64,000 bases of DNA from Gemmatimonadota bacterium (GTDB lineage Bacteria; Gemmatimonadota; Gemmatimonadetes; Gemmatimonadales; Gemmatimonadaceae). Positions 56,351 through 64,000 of the stretch are shown here, piece after piece (within the stretch, counting starts at the first letter, position 1; each line of letters opens with the position of its first letter). Both the position numbers and the translations under genes were made by a program. The notes under the pieces were generated by a model. That model was not told the origin of the DNA, did not search any database, and was given only the letters and a program-made list of their open reading frames with translations. The stretch lies in contig JADJAD010000016.1 in NCBI GenBank assembly GCA_016704465.1, forward strand, positions 60,529 through 124,528. The letters run 5' to 3'.

Positions 56351-59300
56351 TCAGGAGCGAGTGCCTAACGCACGCCATTTGGCCTGCAGCGTCGTCAGCA
56401 CGGTCGGGAAGTACCCCATCTGTGCGCGCTGGTCCGCAGTCGGCGGCTCCGACACCCGCACCGTGTTGCCGTACAGCGTTGCGATGCGCTGGACGAGTTC
56501 TGCCGCCGTTTCGGCCACGTCGCGCGCCTCGGCCAGGCGCCGGTCATCGCGCGGCGACACACCCTCGAGCCGCTGCACCTCCGTGCGCGCCGAGTCCGAC
56601 AGCGCCGCGGCATCACGATACAGCGTCGCGATGCGATCGAGCGCATCGGTCCAGCGCTGGCGCGCCGCCGGCGTCAACCGGACGCGGGAATCCTCGCGCA
56701 CCTCGAAGCGGCGTGCATACGTCGCCCCTCCGAGCGTCACGCGCGCCTCGTAGCTCCCGGGGGTCGCGTAGCGACCGGGAATGCCGCCCCCGAACCCTTC
56801 GTCGTCGCCGCCGCCTCGTCCGTCGCGCAACGCCGGCAGGCGCAGGTTCCACACGGCGCGTACCACGCCGGCGTTGCTGCTGGCGGTCAATGGCACGCGG
56901 GCGACCTCGCGACCGCCTACCGCATGAATCGTGAGTGATGTCCCCTGCGGCACACCATCGCGCGACCACACGTCGATGAGCGCCCCGTTCGGCGGGTTCT
57001 CCCCGCGAAAGATCATGTCGCCCGCATGCGCCTTCGTGCTGGTCATGCGCGTCTGGGTGGCCGGCGCAATCGTGAAGACGTGCCCGGTGGCCGCGCGCAC
57101 CGCCGGGGACATTTCCTGGAAGGCGTGGATCTGGTCGATGATCCAGATGCCGCGCCCGTGCGTGGCGAGGACCAGGTCGTTCTCCCGCGGCTGGATCACG
57201 AGGTCGTTCACCGGGACCGTCGGCATCCCGTTGCGCACCGCCATCCAGTGCGCACCGCCGTCCGTCGTCACGTAGAGTCCGAACTCGGTGCCGAGGTACA
57301 GCACGTTCGGGTTGCGCGTGTCCTCGACCACGACGTGAATCGCCCGTTCGGCGGGCAGGTCCCCGACGATGGACGTCCAGGTGTCGCCGGAGTCGGTGCT
57401 CTTGAGCAGGTAGTTGGCGTAGTCGTCGGCCTGATGCCCGTCGAAGGCGGCGTACACGGTGCCGGTGGCATGGCGCGAGGCGGCCAGCGAGGCGACCCAC
57501 GTCCCCTTCGGAACGCCCGGGAAGTTGCCGGTCAGGTTGGCCCACGTGCGCCCGTCATCGCGTGTGCGCTGGACGTTGCCGTCGTCGGTGCCGACGTACA
57601 GCAGGCCGCGGACGCGCGGCGACTCGGTCAGCGCCGAGACGGTCGGGTAGTAGGAGATGCCGTCGTCGAGCGACAGGGTGTTGGCGTCCGGATCCTGTCC
57701 CATGATCTGCAGCGTTCGCCGGTCGACCCCAGTGGACGGATTGCCTAACGATCGCCAGGTGTCGCCGCGGTCGCGGCTCGTCCAGAGCACCGCCATCCCG
57801 CCATAGACCGTGTTGGCGTCGTGCGCCGAGATGAGGAACGGCGAGTTCCACCCCGCCGGCGGGATCTTCTGCCCGACGCGCGGCAGCGGCGCCCCCCAGT
57901 TGCCCAGCTTCGGCCCCTCACCGTCCTTGACCGTCGGGCGCAGGTTCTTCGCCTCGCGCGTCTGGATGTCGACCTTGGTGATGCCGAGGTACTGCGACGA
58001 CACGTAGACGGTGCGATTGTCGGTCGTGTCGATCACGTTGTGGAAGCCGTCACCGCCGCCGACCCGGAACCAGTCGTCGTTGAGGATGCCCTGGGTGGAG
58101 AAGGTCTGGCTCGGCCCGCACCAGCTGCCGTTGTCCTGCAAGCCACCACAGACGAAGTACGGCGACGTCGTGCTTGCGGAGACGTGATAGAACTGCGACA
58201 CCGGAATCGACGAGACGTACAACCACTTGACGCCGCGGTCGTAGCTGATCCCCACGCCGCCATCGTCTCCCTTGATCAGGTGCCGCGAGTCGCGCGGGTT
58301 GATCCAGACGACCCGGTCGTCGCCATGCAGCGACTGGCGTGGCTCGACAAAGGTCTTGCCGCTGTCATCGCTCACCGAATATTGCACCTGGTAAATGCGG
58401 CTCTGGTCACTCGGGTCGACGCGGATCTGTGACGAGTAGGCCGGGCGCGGGTTCCAGTCGCCCATGTGTCGCCACGACTCCCCCTTGTCCTCGGAGCGGA
58501 AGACCCCGCCGAGGCGCTTGCCGTAGGCGATCGACGAGGTGTAGCGCTCCCCCTGCTCGAGCGTGATGTACACGACCCGCGGGTCACGACGGAAGATCGA
58601 GATGCCGATGCGCCCCACCGGCCCCTCGGGAAGCCCGCGCACCAGCTGGCGCCAGTTGCGCCCGCCGTCGGTGCTCTTGTACAGACCGGCCCCAGGCCCG
58701 CCGCCCACGAAGCCGAACGGTGCCCGGCGCCGCTGGTACATGGCGGCATAGAGGATGTTGGGGTCCGTCGGGTCGATGGCGACGTCCACCGCCCCGGTGT
58801 CCTCGTCCTTGGCGAGGATGAGCGACCACGTCGCGCCGCCGTCTACGGACTTGTAGAGCCCGCGCTCGCGGTTCGGACCCCATAGATGACCGGGCACCGC
58901 GACGTACACGATGTCGGAGTTGGTCGGGTCGACCACCACCCGGGCAATGTGGCGGCTGTCCTTCAGTCCCATGTTCTTCCACGTCTCGCCGCCATCGGTC
59001 GACTTGTAAATGCCGTCGCCCCAACTGGAGCTCTGCCGATTGGTCGCCTCGCCGCTCCCGATCCAGACGATGCGCGGATCCATCTGATCCACCGCGATCG
59101 CGCCGATCGAGTGCACCGATTCGCGCTCGAACAGCGCGCGCCAGGTGACCCCGTTGTCGGTCGTCTTCCAGAGGCCGCCGGTCGCGCTGGCGGCGTAAAA
59201 CTCGAACGGGTTCGATTCGTTGACCGCAACGTCGACGATTCGTCCGCTCATGTTGGCGGGTCCGATGCTGCGCGCCTGCAGCGCGGCGAACGTCTTCCCG

Positions 59301-59404
59301 TCGTCCTGCGCGAACGCGGTGCGCGCGGAGGCGACGGTCGCCAGGGCCAAGAGCCCGGTGAGTGCGACGCTGGTGCGCCACGGGGAGCGCCGGCGAGCGG
59401 TCAC
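56351..59404 (-). CDS. Large exported BNR/VPS10 (sortilin-like) repeat protein
   Basis: About 1,017 residues. GTG 59404 gives a signal peptide (TARRRSPWRTSVALTGLLALATVA, cleavage near TAFAQDD). The bulk is a beta-propeller with many Asp-box/BNR repeats (KSTDGGETW, KSVDGGATW, KSTDGGRNW, RSEDKGESW, STDSGDTW). A C-terminal beta-domain and a helical tail follow. The order matches the 'VPS10 domain/glycosyl hydrolase BNR' proteins common in Gemmatimonadota and Bacteroidota. No enzymatic residues are evident. Two TTA codons lie in CGTTAGGC (56363, 57743). It is 44 bp upstream of the amino acid ABC genes on the same strand. Confidence 0.85.
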   Translation of the reverse strand: MTARRRSPWRTSVALTGLLALATVASARTAFAQDDGKTFAALQARSIGPANMSGRIVDVAVNESNPFEFYAASATGGLWKTTDNGVTWRALFERESVHSIGAIAVDQMDPRIVWIGSGEATNRQSSSWGDGIYKSTDGGETWKNMGLKDSRHIARVVVDPTNSDIVYVAVPGHLWGPNRERGLYKSVDGGATWSLILAKDEDTGAVDVAIDPTDPNILYAAMYQRRRAPFGFVGGGPGAGLYKSTDGGRNWRQLVRGLPEGPVGRIGISIFRRDPRVVYITLEQGERYTSSIAYGKRLGGVFRSEDKGESWRHMGDWNPRPAYSSQIRVDPSDQSRIYQVQYSVSDDSGKTFVEPRQSLHGDDRVVWINPRDSRHLIKGDDGGVGISYDRGVKWLYVSSIPVSQFYHVSASTTSPYFVCGGLQDNGSWCGPSQTFSTQGILNDDWFRVGGGDGFHNVIDTTDNRTVYVSSQYLGITKVDIQTREAKNLRPTVKDGEGPKLGNWGAPLPRVGQKIPPAGWNSPFLISAHDANTVYGGMAVLWTSRDRGDTWRSLGNPSTGVDRRTLQIMGQDPDANTLSLDDGISYYPTVSALTESPRVRGLLYVGTDDGNVQRTRDDGRTWANLTGNFPGVPKGTWVASLAASRHATGTVYAAFDGHQADDYANYLLKSTDSGDTWTSIVGDLPAERAIHVVVEDTRNPNVLYLGTEFGLYVTTDGGAHWMAVRNGMPTVPVNDLVIQPRENDLVLATHGRGIWIIDQIHAFQEMSPAVRAATGHVFTIAPATQTRMTSTKAHAGDMIFRGENPPNGALIDVWSRDGVPQGTSLTIHAVGGREVARVPLTASSNAGVVRAVWNLRLPALRDGRGGGDDEGFGGGIPGRYATPGSYEARVTLGGATYARRFEVREDSRVRLTPAARQRWTDALDRIATLYRDAAALSDSARTEVQRLEGVSPRDDRRLAEARDVAETAAELVQRIATLYGNTVRVSEPPTADQRAQMGYFPTVLTTLQAKWRALGTRS

Positions 59405-59586
59405 GGCGACGGGCACAGAATGGATTCGGGAGATCGGCGGAGTCGGCACGTCGGATCGATGCGGGAAATGGGGGCGGGTGGACAACGGGCAAAGGCTACC
59501 GCGAGCGCCACGCCATGTCGAGCACCTGGAGGCGATGGCTCCGAGGTCGAGGCGGACGCACGTCGGTCTCGGCGCCCTGGTGGGCG

Positions 59587-60275
59587 TCAGGTCGCGGGGC
59601 GCAGCGCACCGCCACCGCCGCCGCCGGTGCGGCGCTCGGACGCGCTCCTCGCCTGCCAGTCGCCCTCGTACTCCATGTAGCGCGCCGTCTCGAGCGCGAG
59701 GTCGTCGCCGAGCAGCCGGGCGACCACGTGCAGCGACATGTCGATCCCGGCGCTGACACCTGACGAGAGGATCACGCGGCCGTTGTCCACGATGCGTGCG
59801 CCCTCGCGCACGGTCGTGCGGGAGCGACGGCGCGCAGTTCGTCCAGGGCGAGGTGGTGGGTGGTGGCCGAGAGGCCGTCCAGCAGCCCCGCACACGCGAG
59901 CACGAGCGCGCCCGTGCACACGGACAGGAGGAACTCGCAGTGCGTACCGACGCGCGCCACGAACTCGAGCATCACCGGGCTCTTCATCTCACGCCGCGTC
60001 CCGAAGCCACCGGGGACGAGCAGGATGTCGGGCGACGGCGCACTCTCGAAGGAATGCAGCGGCGTCACGATCAGGCCGTTGCGCGCCCGAATGGTCTGGC
60101 CGCGCTCGGAGACCGTGTACACGTCGAACGGATCGAGCAACGAGCGACGCCCGCAGACGGAAAAGACCTCGAACGGCCCCGCAAAGTCGAGGACCTCGAC
60201 GTCGTCGAAGAGGACGATGGCCACGCTGCGCCGCGTGACGGCCGCGGCGCCGTGATGGGGAATGGGGATAGGCAT
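59587..60275 (-). pseudogene. GlxA/DJ-1-PfpI family protein, frameshifted
   Basis: Two frames together form one protein of about 229 residues. The 5' frame has VAIVLFDDVEVLDFAGPFEVF, the ILLVPGGFG turn and the nucleophile elbow LLSVCTGALVLA (catalytic Cys). The 3' frame has RIVDNGRVILSSGVSAGIDMSLHVVARLLG, the hallmark C terminus of the GlxA/isonitrile-hydratase-like group. The frames meet near 59815-59826 in a CCC run; the total length is 3n+2, so one missing C fits. It is divergent from tryptophanase, separated by 64 bp. The break may be a sequence error. Confidence 0.82.
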
Positions 60276-60339
60276 CCCTTACAGAATAGGTGGGGACTCC
60301 CCCACGCGCGAGTCGTCCCGACGGCACAGCTTCGAGCGC

Positions 60340-61731
60340 ATGTTCTCCCACACGATCATCGAGCCGTTTCGCGTGCGCACGGTGGAGCCGATCCGCCAGA
60401 CGACGCGCGACGAGCGCGCCGCAGCCTTGCGCGCGGCGGACTACAACGTCTTCCGCCTCGACGCGAGCGACGTTCTCATCGACCTGCTCACCGACTCGGG
60501 GACTGGGGCCATGTCGGCCAACCAGTGGGCCGCGATGATGCAGAGCGACGAGTCGTATGCCGGCGCCCGGTCGTTCCATCGCTTTCGGGATGCCGTGCAC
60601 GGCATCACCCACCTCGCGCATGTGCTCCCGACGCACCAGGGACGGGCGGCCGAGCGCATCCTGTTCACGACCATGGTTCGCCCGGGCGACGTGGTCCCGA
60701 ACAACACGCACTTCGACACCACGCGCGCCAACATCGAGGACCGCGGCGGGATCGCGCTCGACCTCCCGTGCAGTGAAGGACGTGACCCGCAAGCGGAGCA
60801 TCCGTTCAAGGGGAACATCGACCTCGAGGCACTCGACCGGGCGCTGACGGAGCACGCGGGCCGGGTCCCGCTGGTGATGCTGACGGTCACCAACAACTCG
60901 GGCGGCGGACAGCCCGTGAGCATGGCCAACATCCGCGGTGCGCACGACATCTGCCGACGCCACGGCGTGCCACTCTTCCTCGATGCCTGCCGTTTCGCCG
61001 AAAACGCCTGGTTCATCAAGATGCGCGAACCGGGATACGCCGAGCGGTCACCGCGCGACATCGCGGAGGAGATGTTCTCCTACGTGGATGGGTGCACGAT
61101 GAGCGCCAAGAAGGACGGCCTGGCCAATATCGGTGGATTCCTCGCCCTCAACGATGACGAGGTGGCGGCCAGGTGCCGCAACAACCTGATCCTGACGGAA
61201 GGATTCCCCACGTATGGCGGGCTGGCTGGCTATGACCTGGAAGCCATCGCCGTCGGACTGCACGAGGTGCTCGAGGAGGACTACCTGCGCTATCGCATCC
61301 GGTCGGTGGAGTACCTGGCCGAGAAGCTCCAGGCCGCCGACGTCCCGATGGTGCGACCGGCAGGCGGGCACGCGCTCTACCTGGATGCACGCCAGCTGCT
61401 GCCCCATATCGCGCCGCTGGAATACCCGGCGTGGACGCTGTCGTGCGCCATCTACCTGGAAGGGGGGATTCGCGCCTCGGAAATCGGAACGGTCATGTTC
61501 GGCCTGCAGCCCGACGGCACCGAGACGCCGGCGCGCATGGATCTCGTGCGCCTCGCCTTTCCCCGGCGAGTGTACACCCAGAGCCATGTGGACTACGTGG
61601 CCGAGGTGCTGGCATTCGTGCGGCAGCGCGCGAGCGCGCTGCGCGGCTGTCGCATCGTGGAGCAGCCGGCGGCCTTGCGGCACTTCACCGCCCGGCTCGC
61701 GCCACTCGCGGACGGGCTGTACGCGTCCTGA
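60340..61731 (+). CDS. tnaA: Tryptophanase (beta-eliminating PLP lyase)
   Basis: A 463-residue PLP enzyme of the tryptophanase/tyrosine phenol-lyase family. Visible signatures are LLTDSGTGAMS, the PLP lysine in TMSAKKDG (Lys257/Lys258), IGGFLALND, and the C-terminal LVRLAFPRRVYTQSHVDYV and LRHFTARL. Two positions favour tryptophanase over tyrosine phenol-lyase: Ile in GGIRASEIG, where phenol-lyases carry the phenol-binding Arg, and His in LRHFTARL, where phenol-lyases have Phe. It would cleave L-tryptophan to indole, pyruvate and ammonia. No tnaC-like leader or tnaB permease is present. ATG 60340 is used; the longer open frame runs back into the divergent gene. Confidence 0.88.
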   Translation: MFSHTIIEPFRVRTVEPIRQTTRDERAAALRAADYNVFRLDASDVLIDLLTDSGTGAMSANQWAAMMQSDESYAGARSFHRFRDAVHGITHLAHVLPTHQGRAAERILFTTMVRPGDVVPNNTHFDTTRANIEDRGGIALDLPCSEGRDPQAEHPFKGNIDLEALDRALTEHAGRVPLVMLTVTNNSGGGQPVSMANIRGAHDICRRHGVPLFLDACRFAENAWFIKMREPGYAERSPRDIAEEMFSYVDGCTMSAKKDGLANIGGFLALNDDEVAARCRNNLILTEGFPTYGGLAGYDLEAIAVGLHEVLEEDYLRYRIRSVEYLAEKLQAADVPMVRPAGGHALYLDARQLLPHIAPLEYPAWTLSCAIYLEGGIRASEIGTVMFGLQPDGTETPARMDLVRLAFPRRVYTQSHVDYVAEVLAFVRQRASALRGCRIVEQPAALRHFTARLAPLADGLYAS

Positions 61732-61735
61732 CCGC

Positions 61736-62299
61736 TCAGCCCTCGTCGTCCAGCGCCTCGCGCAGGGCGTTGGTGAAGGTGGTATCGGTGGCGCGGACGG
61801 TGCCGAGGTGCTTCCAGCGCAACGTCCCCTCGCGGTCGATGAGGTACGTCGCCGGGACGCCTAACGCCAGGAACGTCGTCTGTACCTTCTCCTCGGGGTC
61901 GAGCCAGATCGGGTAGGTCATGCCGAAGTCGGTGCGGAACTCGCGGATCGTCCCTTCGGCGCCGGCCGCGTCCACGCTCACCCCGATGATCGCCAGCCCT
62001 TGGGTCGCGTGGGCGTCGTGCAGCGACTGGAGATACGGAATCTCCTGCCGACACGGGGCGCACCAGGTCGCCCAGACATTGAGCAGGACCACCTGTCCGC
62101 GATAGTCGGCGATCGACGCCGTGCCGCCGTCGAGCAGCGCCGCCGAGTACGCCGGTGCGAGCTCGCCGACGGTCGCGACTGCCGGCGCGCGCTCGGCGCC
62201 GGAGCAGGCGACGAGCAGCGCGCTACTCACGAGCAGCGCGCTGCTCACAAGCAGCGCCGTCCGAAGTGTTGCGTGCAGGGACATTCTCGGTGTCTTCAT
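61736..62299 (-). CDS. TlpA-family thiol-disulfide oxidoreductase lipoprotein
   Basis: A 187-residue thioredoxin-fold lipoprotein. The signal sequence contains a repeated LLVSSA stretch and ends in the lipobox LLVAC. The active site is WCAPC in LLNVWATWCAPCRQEIPYLQ, and the cis-Pro loop is LALGVPATYLID. This is typical of TlpA/ResA-like reductases acting in the periplasm. It lies 76 bp downstream of a Cys-rich BNR lipoprotein on the same strand and is probably co-transcribed. ATG 62299 is used; ATG 62284 is an alternative. The TTA codon at 61861 is in CGTTAGGC. Confidence 0.9.
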   Translation of the reverse strand: MKTPRMSLHATLRTALLVSSALLVSSALLVACSGAERAPAVATVGELAPAYSAALLDGGTASIADYRGQVVLLNVWATWCAPCRQEIPYLQSLHDAHATQGLAIIGVSVDAAGAEGTIREFRTDFGMTYPIWLDPEEKVQTTFLALGVPATYLIDREGTLRWKHLGTVRATDTTFTNALREALDDEG

Positions 62300-62375
62300 G
62301 GTGTGCAGGGGAGACCTCGCAGCTCGCGCGGGCCAGTCCGAAGGCCGCCCGAGCGTGGAGAGGCCCATGTCCCGG

Positions 62376-63659
62376 TCAGGGCAGGGCATCGAGTCGGAAA
62401 AGGTTGATCCGAACGCGGGCAGGGGCGGCGCTGGAGTTGCCGCCGTTGGCGGTGCGCAGCGAGTCGGCGGGCGCCCCGGTATCGGTCCATGCCACCAACA
62501 GCTCGCTGCCTCGAAGGGCGAGCCGGGGAAAGCCGCTCGCGCGCGCGCCCGACGCCTGGGCGAGCACCACGGCGGCACCCGCGCTCCCATCGGGGCGAAC
62601 GCGGCGCAGCCGCACCTCGGCCCCGCCGCTGTCGGTGCGCTCGAGCCACGACACCGCCGCGCTACCGTCGGCGAGCATTTCAACGTCCACGCGACCGGCG
62701 GGCATTCCGTCGTCGATGCGCTGCGGCGTCGCGAAGCTCGCGCCTGCATCGGTACTGTAGGCCACCCGGACGCGCGCCGTGTCCTGCGCTCCCGTGAACC
62801 AGGCGATGACGACGGTGTCGCCGCGCGAGGCGAGGGCGGGACCGTTGACCGGGCAGGCGGCAATCTGCCAGTTGTCGGCATGCACGATGGCCGGGGCGGT
62901 CCACTGGCCACCCTGCTGTCGGACCACCGCGATGTCGCGCACTTCCTGGTCGGTCCGATCCCGGTACGCGACCACAGGGCCGCGGGGCGTGAGCGTGGTG
63001 GCCACCTGGCAGCAGTCGCACGTCCGGGCATCGAGGCGGGTCTCCGTGCCTAACGTTCCGTCGGCGGCAATCGTCGTCGTATAGACCGACATCGCGCGGC
63101 GCGCCGTGTCGGCGTCGGCGGTGGCCCGCCCGTCCAGCCACGCCGCGGCCATGCCGCCTGCCTCGGTGGGCCACAGCGCAACGAATCCGTGCTCCGCCGC
63201 CACACCGTCGCCGTGCAGGATCTGTCCCGGCGACCAGGTGCGTCCGGCGTCACTGGAACGCGTCAGCATCACGTCGTAGCTGTACTTGCCCCCGGGCCTG
63301 CGTTGCAGCCAGTGGGCCACAAGGGCGCCGTCGGTGGTCGGCGTGACCGAGGGGAAGTCGGCCCAGTTCACGAAGAAGTCGGGGCGCTCGGCGATCGTTT
63401 GCGGCGTGGACCACGTGTCCCCGTCGAGGCGGGCATATCGCAGGGCAAAGGTCGAATCGCCCGATCGCTCCAACCACGAGAGGTGAACGCCGCCCTGCGC
63501 ATCCGTCGAGAGAAATGGCTCCCCGCTCGGCGCACCCGCAGGGGAGGCAAGCTCACGCACCACCGGTGCGTCTTCGCGGTCGGTCGCCGGGGCGCAGGCG
63601 GCGAGCGCGAGGGCGAGGCACGCCAGCCGACGCGTCGAGAACAGGGTACGCGAGATCAT
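62376..63659 (-). CDS. BNR-repeat sialidase-like lipoprotein with CxCC motif
   Basis: A 427-residue propeller protein. ATG 63659 gives a lipoprotein signal ending in LALAACAP. BNR/Asp-box-like repeats include RSSDAGRTWSPGQ and YSTDAGASFATPQ. A cysteine cluster DARTCDCCQVAT lies mid-protein, together with another Cys in QIAACPVNGP. This pattern differs from true sialidases, and no sialidase Arg triad or Asp/Tyr pair can be confirmed. Its neighbour is a TlpA thioredoxin lipoprotein that could keep the cysteines reduced. A TTA codon lies in CGTTAGGC at 63048. Confidence 0.78.
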   Translation of the reverse strand: MISRTLFSTRRLACLALALAACAPATDREDAPVVRELASPAGAPSGEPFLSTDAQGGVHLSWLERSGDSTFALRYARLDGDTWSTPQTIAERPDFFVNWADFPSVTPTTDGALVAHWLQRRPGGKYSYDVMLTRSSDAGRTWSPGQILHGDGVAAEHGFVALWPTEAGGMAAAWLDGRATADADTARRAMSVYTTTIAADGTLGTETRLDARTCDCCQVATTLTPRGPVVAYRDRTDQEVRDIAVVRQQGGQWTAPAIVHADNWQIAACPVNGPALASRGDTVVIAWFTGAQDTARVRVAYSTDAGASFATPQRIDDGMPAGRVDVEMLADGSAAVSWLERTDSGGAEVRLRRVRPDGSAGAAVVLAQASGARASGFPRLALRGSELLVAWTDTGAPADSLRTANGGNSSAAPARVRINLFRLDALP

Positions 63660-63726
63660 GCCGCAATCTGCCCGACGGGGCGGCGCGGCGTCAAACATGG
63701 GTGAGGTGGCGGGGCGATGGACGCAC

Positions 63727-64000
63727 TCAGCGTCCCGACGTGGCGTCGTTCCGGTAGACGATGCCGCCCTTCATGACGAAGCGGACGCGCTGGGTCGCCG
63801 CGATATCGACCGTGGGATCGCCGTCCATGGCCACGAGGTCGGCCCACAGCCCCGTCTTCACGCGCCCGACGCGGTCGTCCATGTGCAGGACGCGCGCGGT
63901 CACCGACGTGGCGGCCCGCATGGCCTGCAGCGGGGACATGCCGTAGTCCACCAGCAGCAGCAATTCGCGCGCGCTCTCGCCGTGGCTGAAGACCCCGACG
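63727..64000 (-). CDS. Amidohydrolase-family protein, 3' part only
   Basis: The frame is open to the right edge of the window, so only the C-terminal ~90 residues are visible. FSHGESARELLLLVDYGMSPLQAMRAATSVTARVL, then GRVKTGLWADLVAMDGDPTVDI and a final VMKGGIVYRND, form the usual C terminus of imidazolonepropionase/prolidase-like amidohydrolases. The metal-binding HxH lies outside the window. Confidence 0.85.
   Translation of the reverse strand, partial: VGVFSHGESARELLLLVDYGMSPLQAMRAATSVTARVLHMDDRVGRVKTGLWADLVAMDGDPTVDIAATQRVRFVMKGGIVYRNDATSGR

Noticed and set aside
62213..62248. 18-bp duplication in the TlpA signal sequence as a regulatory repeat
   Set aside because: It encodes a repeated LVSSAL segment of the hydrophobic signal core; two in-frame copies are adequately explained by slippage in a tolerant region.
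4700..63055. The 14 CGTTAGGC copies as true integron attC sites
   Set aside because: Most are single copies inside conserved coding regions with no paired core at attC distance and no nearby integrase. Only the 40300-40440 pair was kept as a weak possibility.
1..64000. rRNA, tRNA, CRISPR arrays, insertion sequences and prophage
   Set aside because: No tRNA-like T-arm context with a plausible cloverleaf, no rRNA sequence, no regularly spaced repeat array and no transposase, integrase or phage gene was found by reading both strands.

Overview
This is a GC-rich bacterial chromosome segment with no rRNA, tRNA, phage, IS element or CRISPR array that I could see. The gene mix suggests a soil or sediment member of the Gemmatimonadota or a similar Gram-negative heterotroph. 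It includes many secreted peptidases (M28, S9, S58, DUF885), TonB-dependent receptors, PD40/amidohydrolase proteins, a large BNR/VPS10-type protein, an ADOP-type ABC permease and an isoquinoline-oxidoreductase-like molybdoenzyme. This taxonomic placement is inferred from gene content only.

Layout. 0-17 kb: a KdpD-like sensor kinase, an aminotransferase, a YpfJ-type metalloprotease, then a run of exported peptidases and small exported proteins, an acyltransferase and an ADOP permease. 17-28 kb: a two-gene sulfite-oxidase-like/flavin-reductase operon; a TPP riboswitch followed by a TonB receptor broken by one in-frame TAA; an M28 peptidase; a sodium:solute symporter; an Oar-like TonB receptor; and a CDP-alcohol phosphatidyltransferase. 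28-33 kb: a two-gene operon of a TVP38-DUF547 fusion and a GrdB/PrdB-family selenoprotein whose in-frame TGA is followed by a bacterial SECIS-like hairpin, then a frameshifted recQ. 33-36 kb: isoquinoline 1-oxidoreductase-like small and large subunits. 36-43 kb: a patch of small, unrelated accessory genes (two NTF2-like, an esterase, an AraC regulator, DinB, DUF4287, VOC, DUF1697 and two small membrane proteins). 43-64 kb: a PD40-amidohydrolase, a DUF900 hydrolase, a ~1,000-residue phospholipase D-like exported protein, a SulP transporter, a BNR/VPS10 protein with a polar amino acid ABC transporter, a GlxA/DJ-1 protein divergent from tryptophanase, a TlpA thioredoxin with a Cys-rich BNR lipoprotein, and the 3' part of another amidohydrolase.

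The most notable observations are: (1) the selenoprotein, which conventional ORF calling splits in two; (2) an over-represented octamer, CGTTAGGC, present in 14 exact copies, which supplies most of the window's rare TTA leucine codons; and (3) a thiamin-riboswitch TonB receptor interrupted by a single nonsense codon. Five further genes carry single-base indels in or beside short G/C runs. These look more like consensus errors than five independent pseudogenes.
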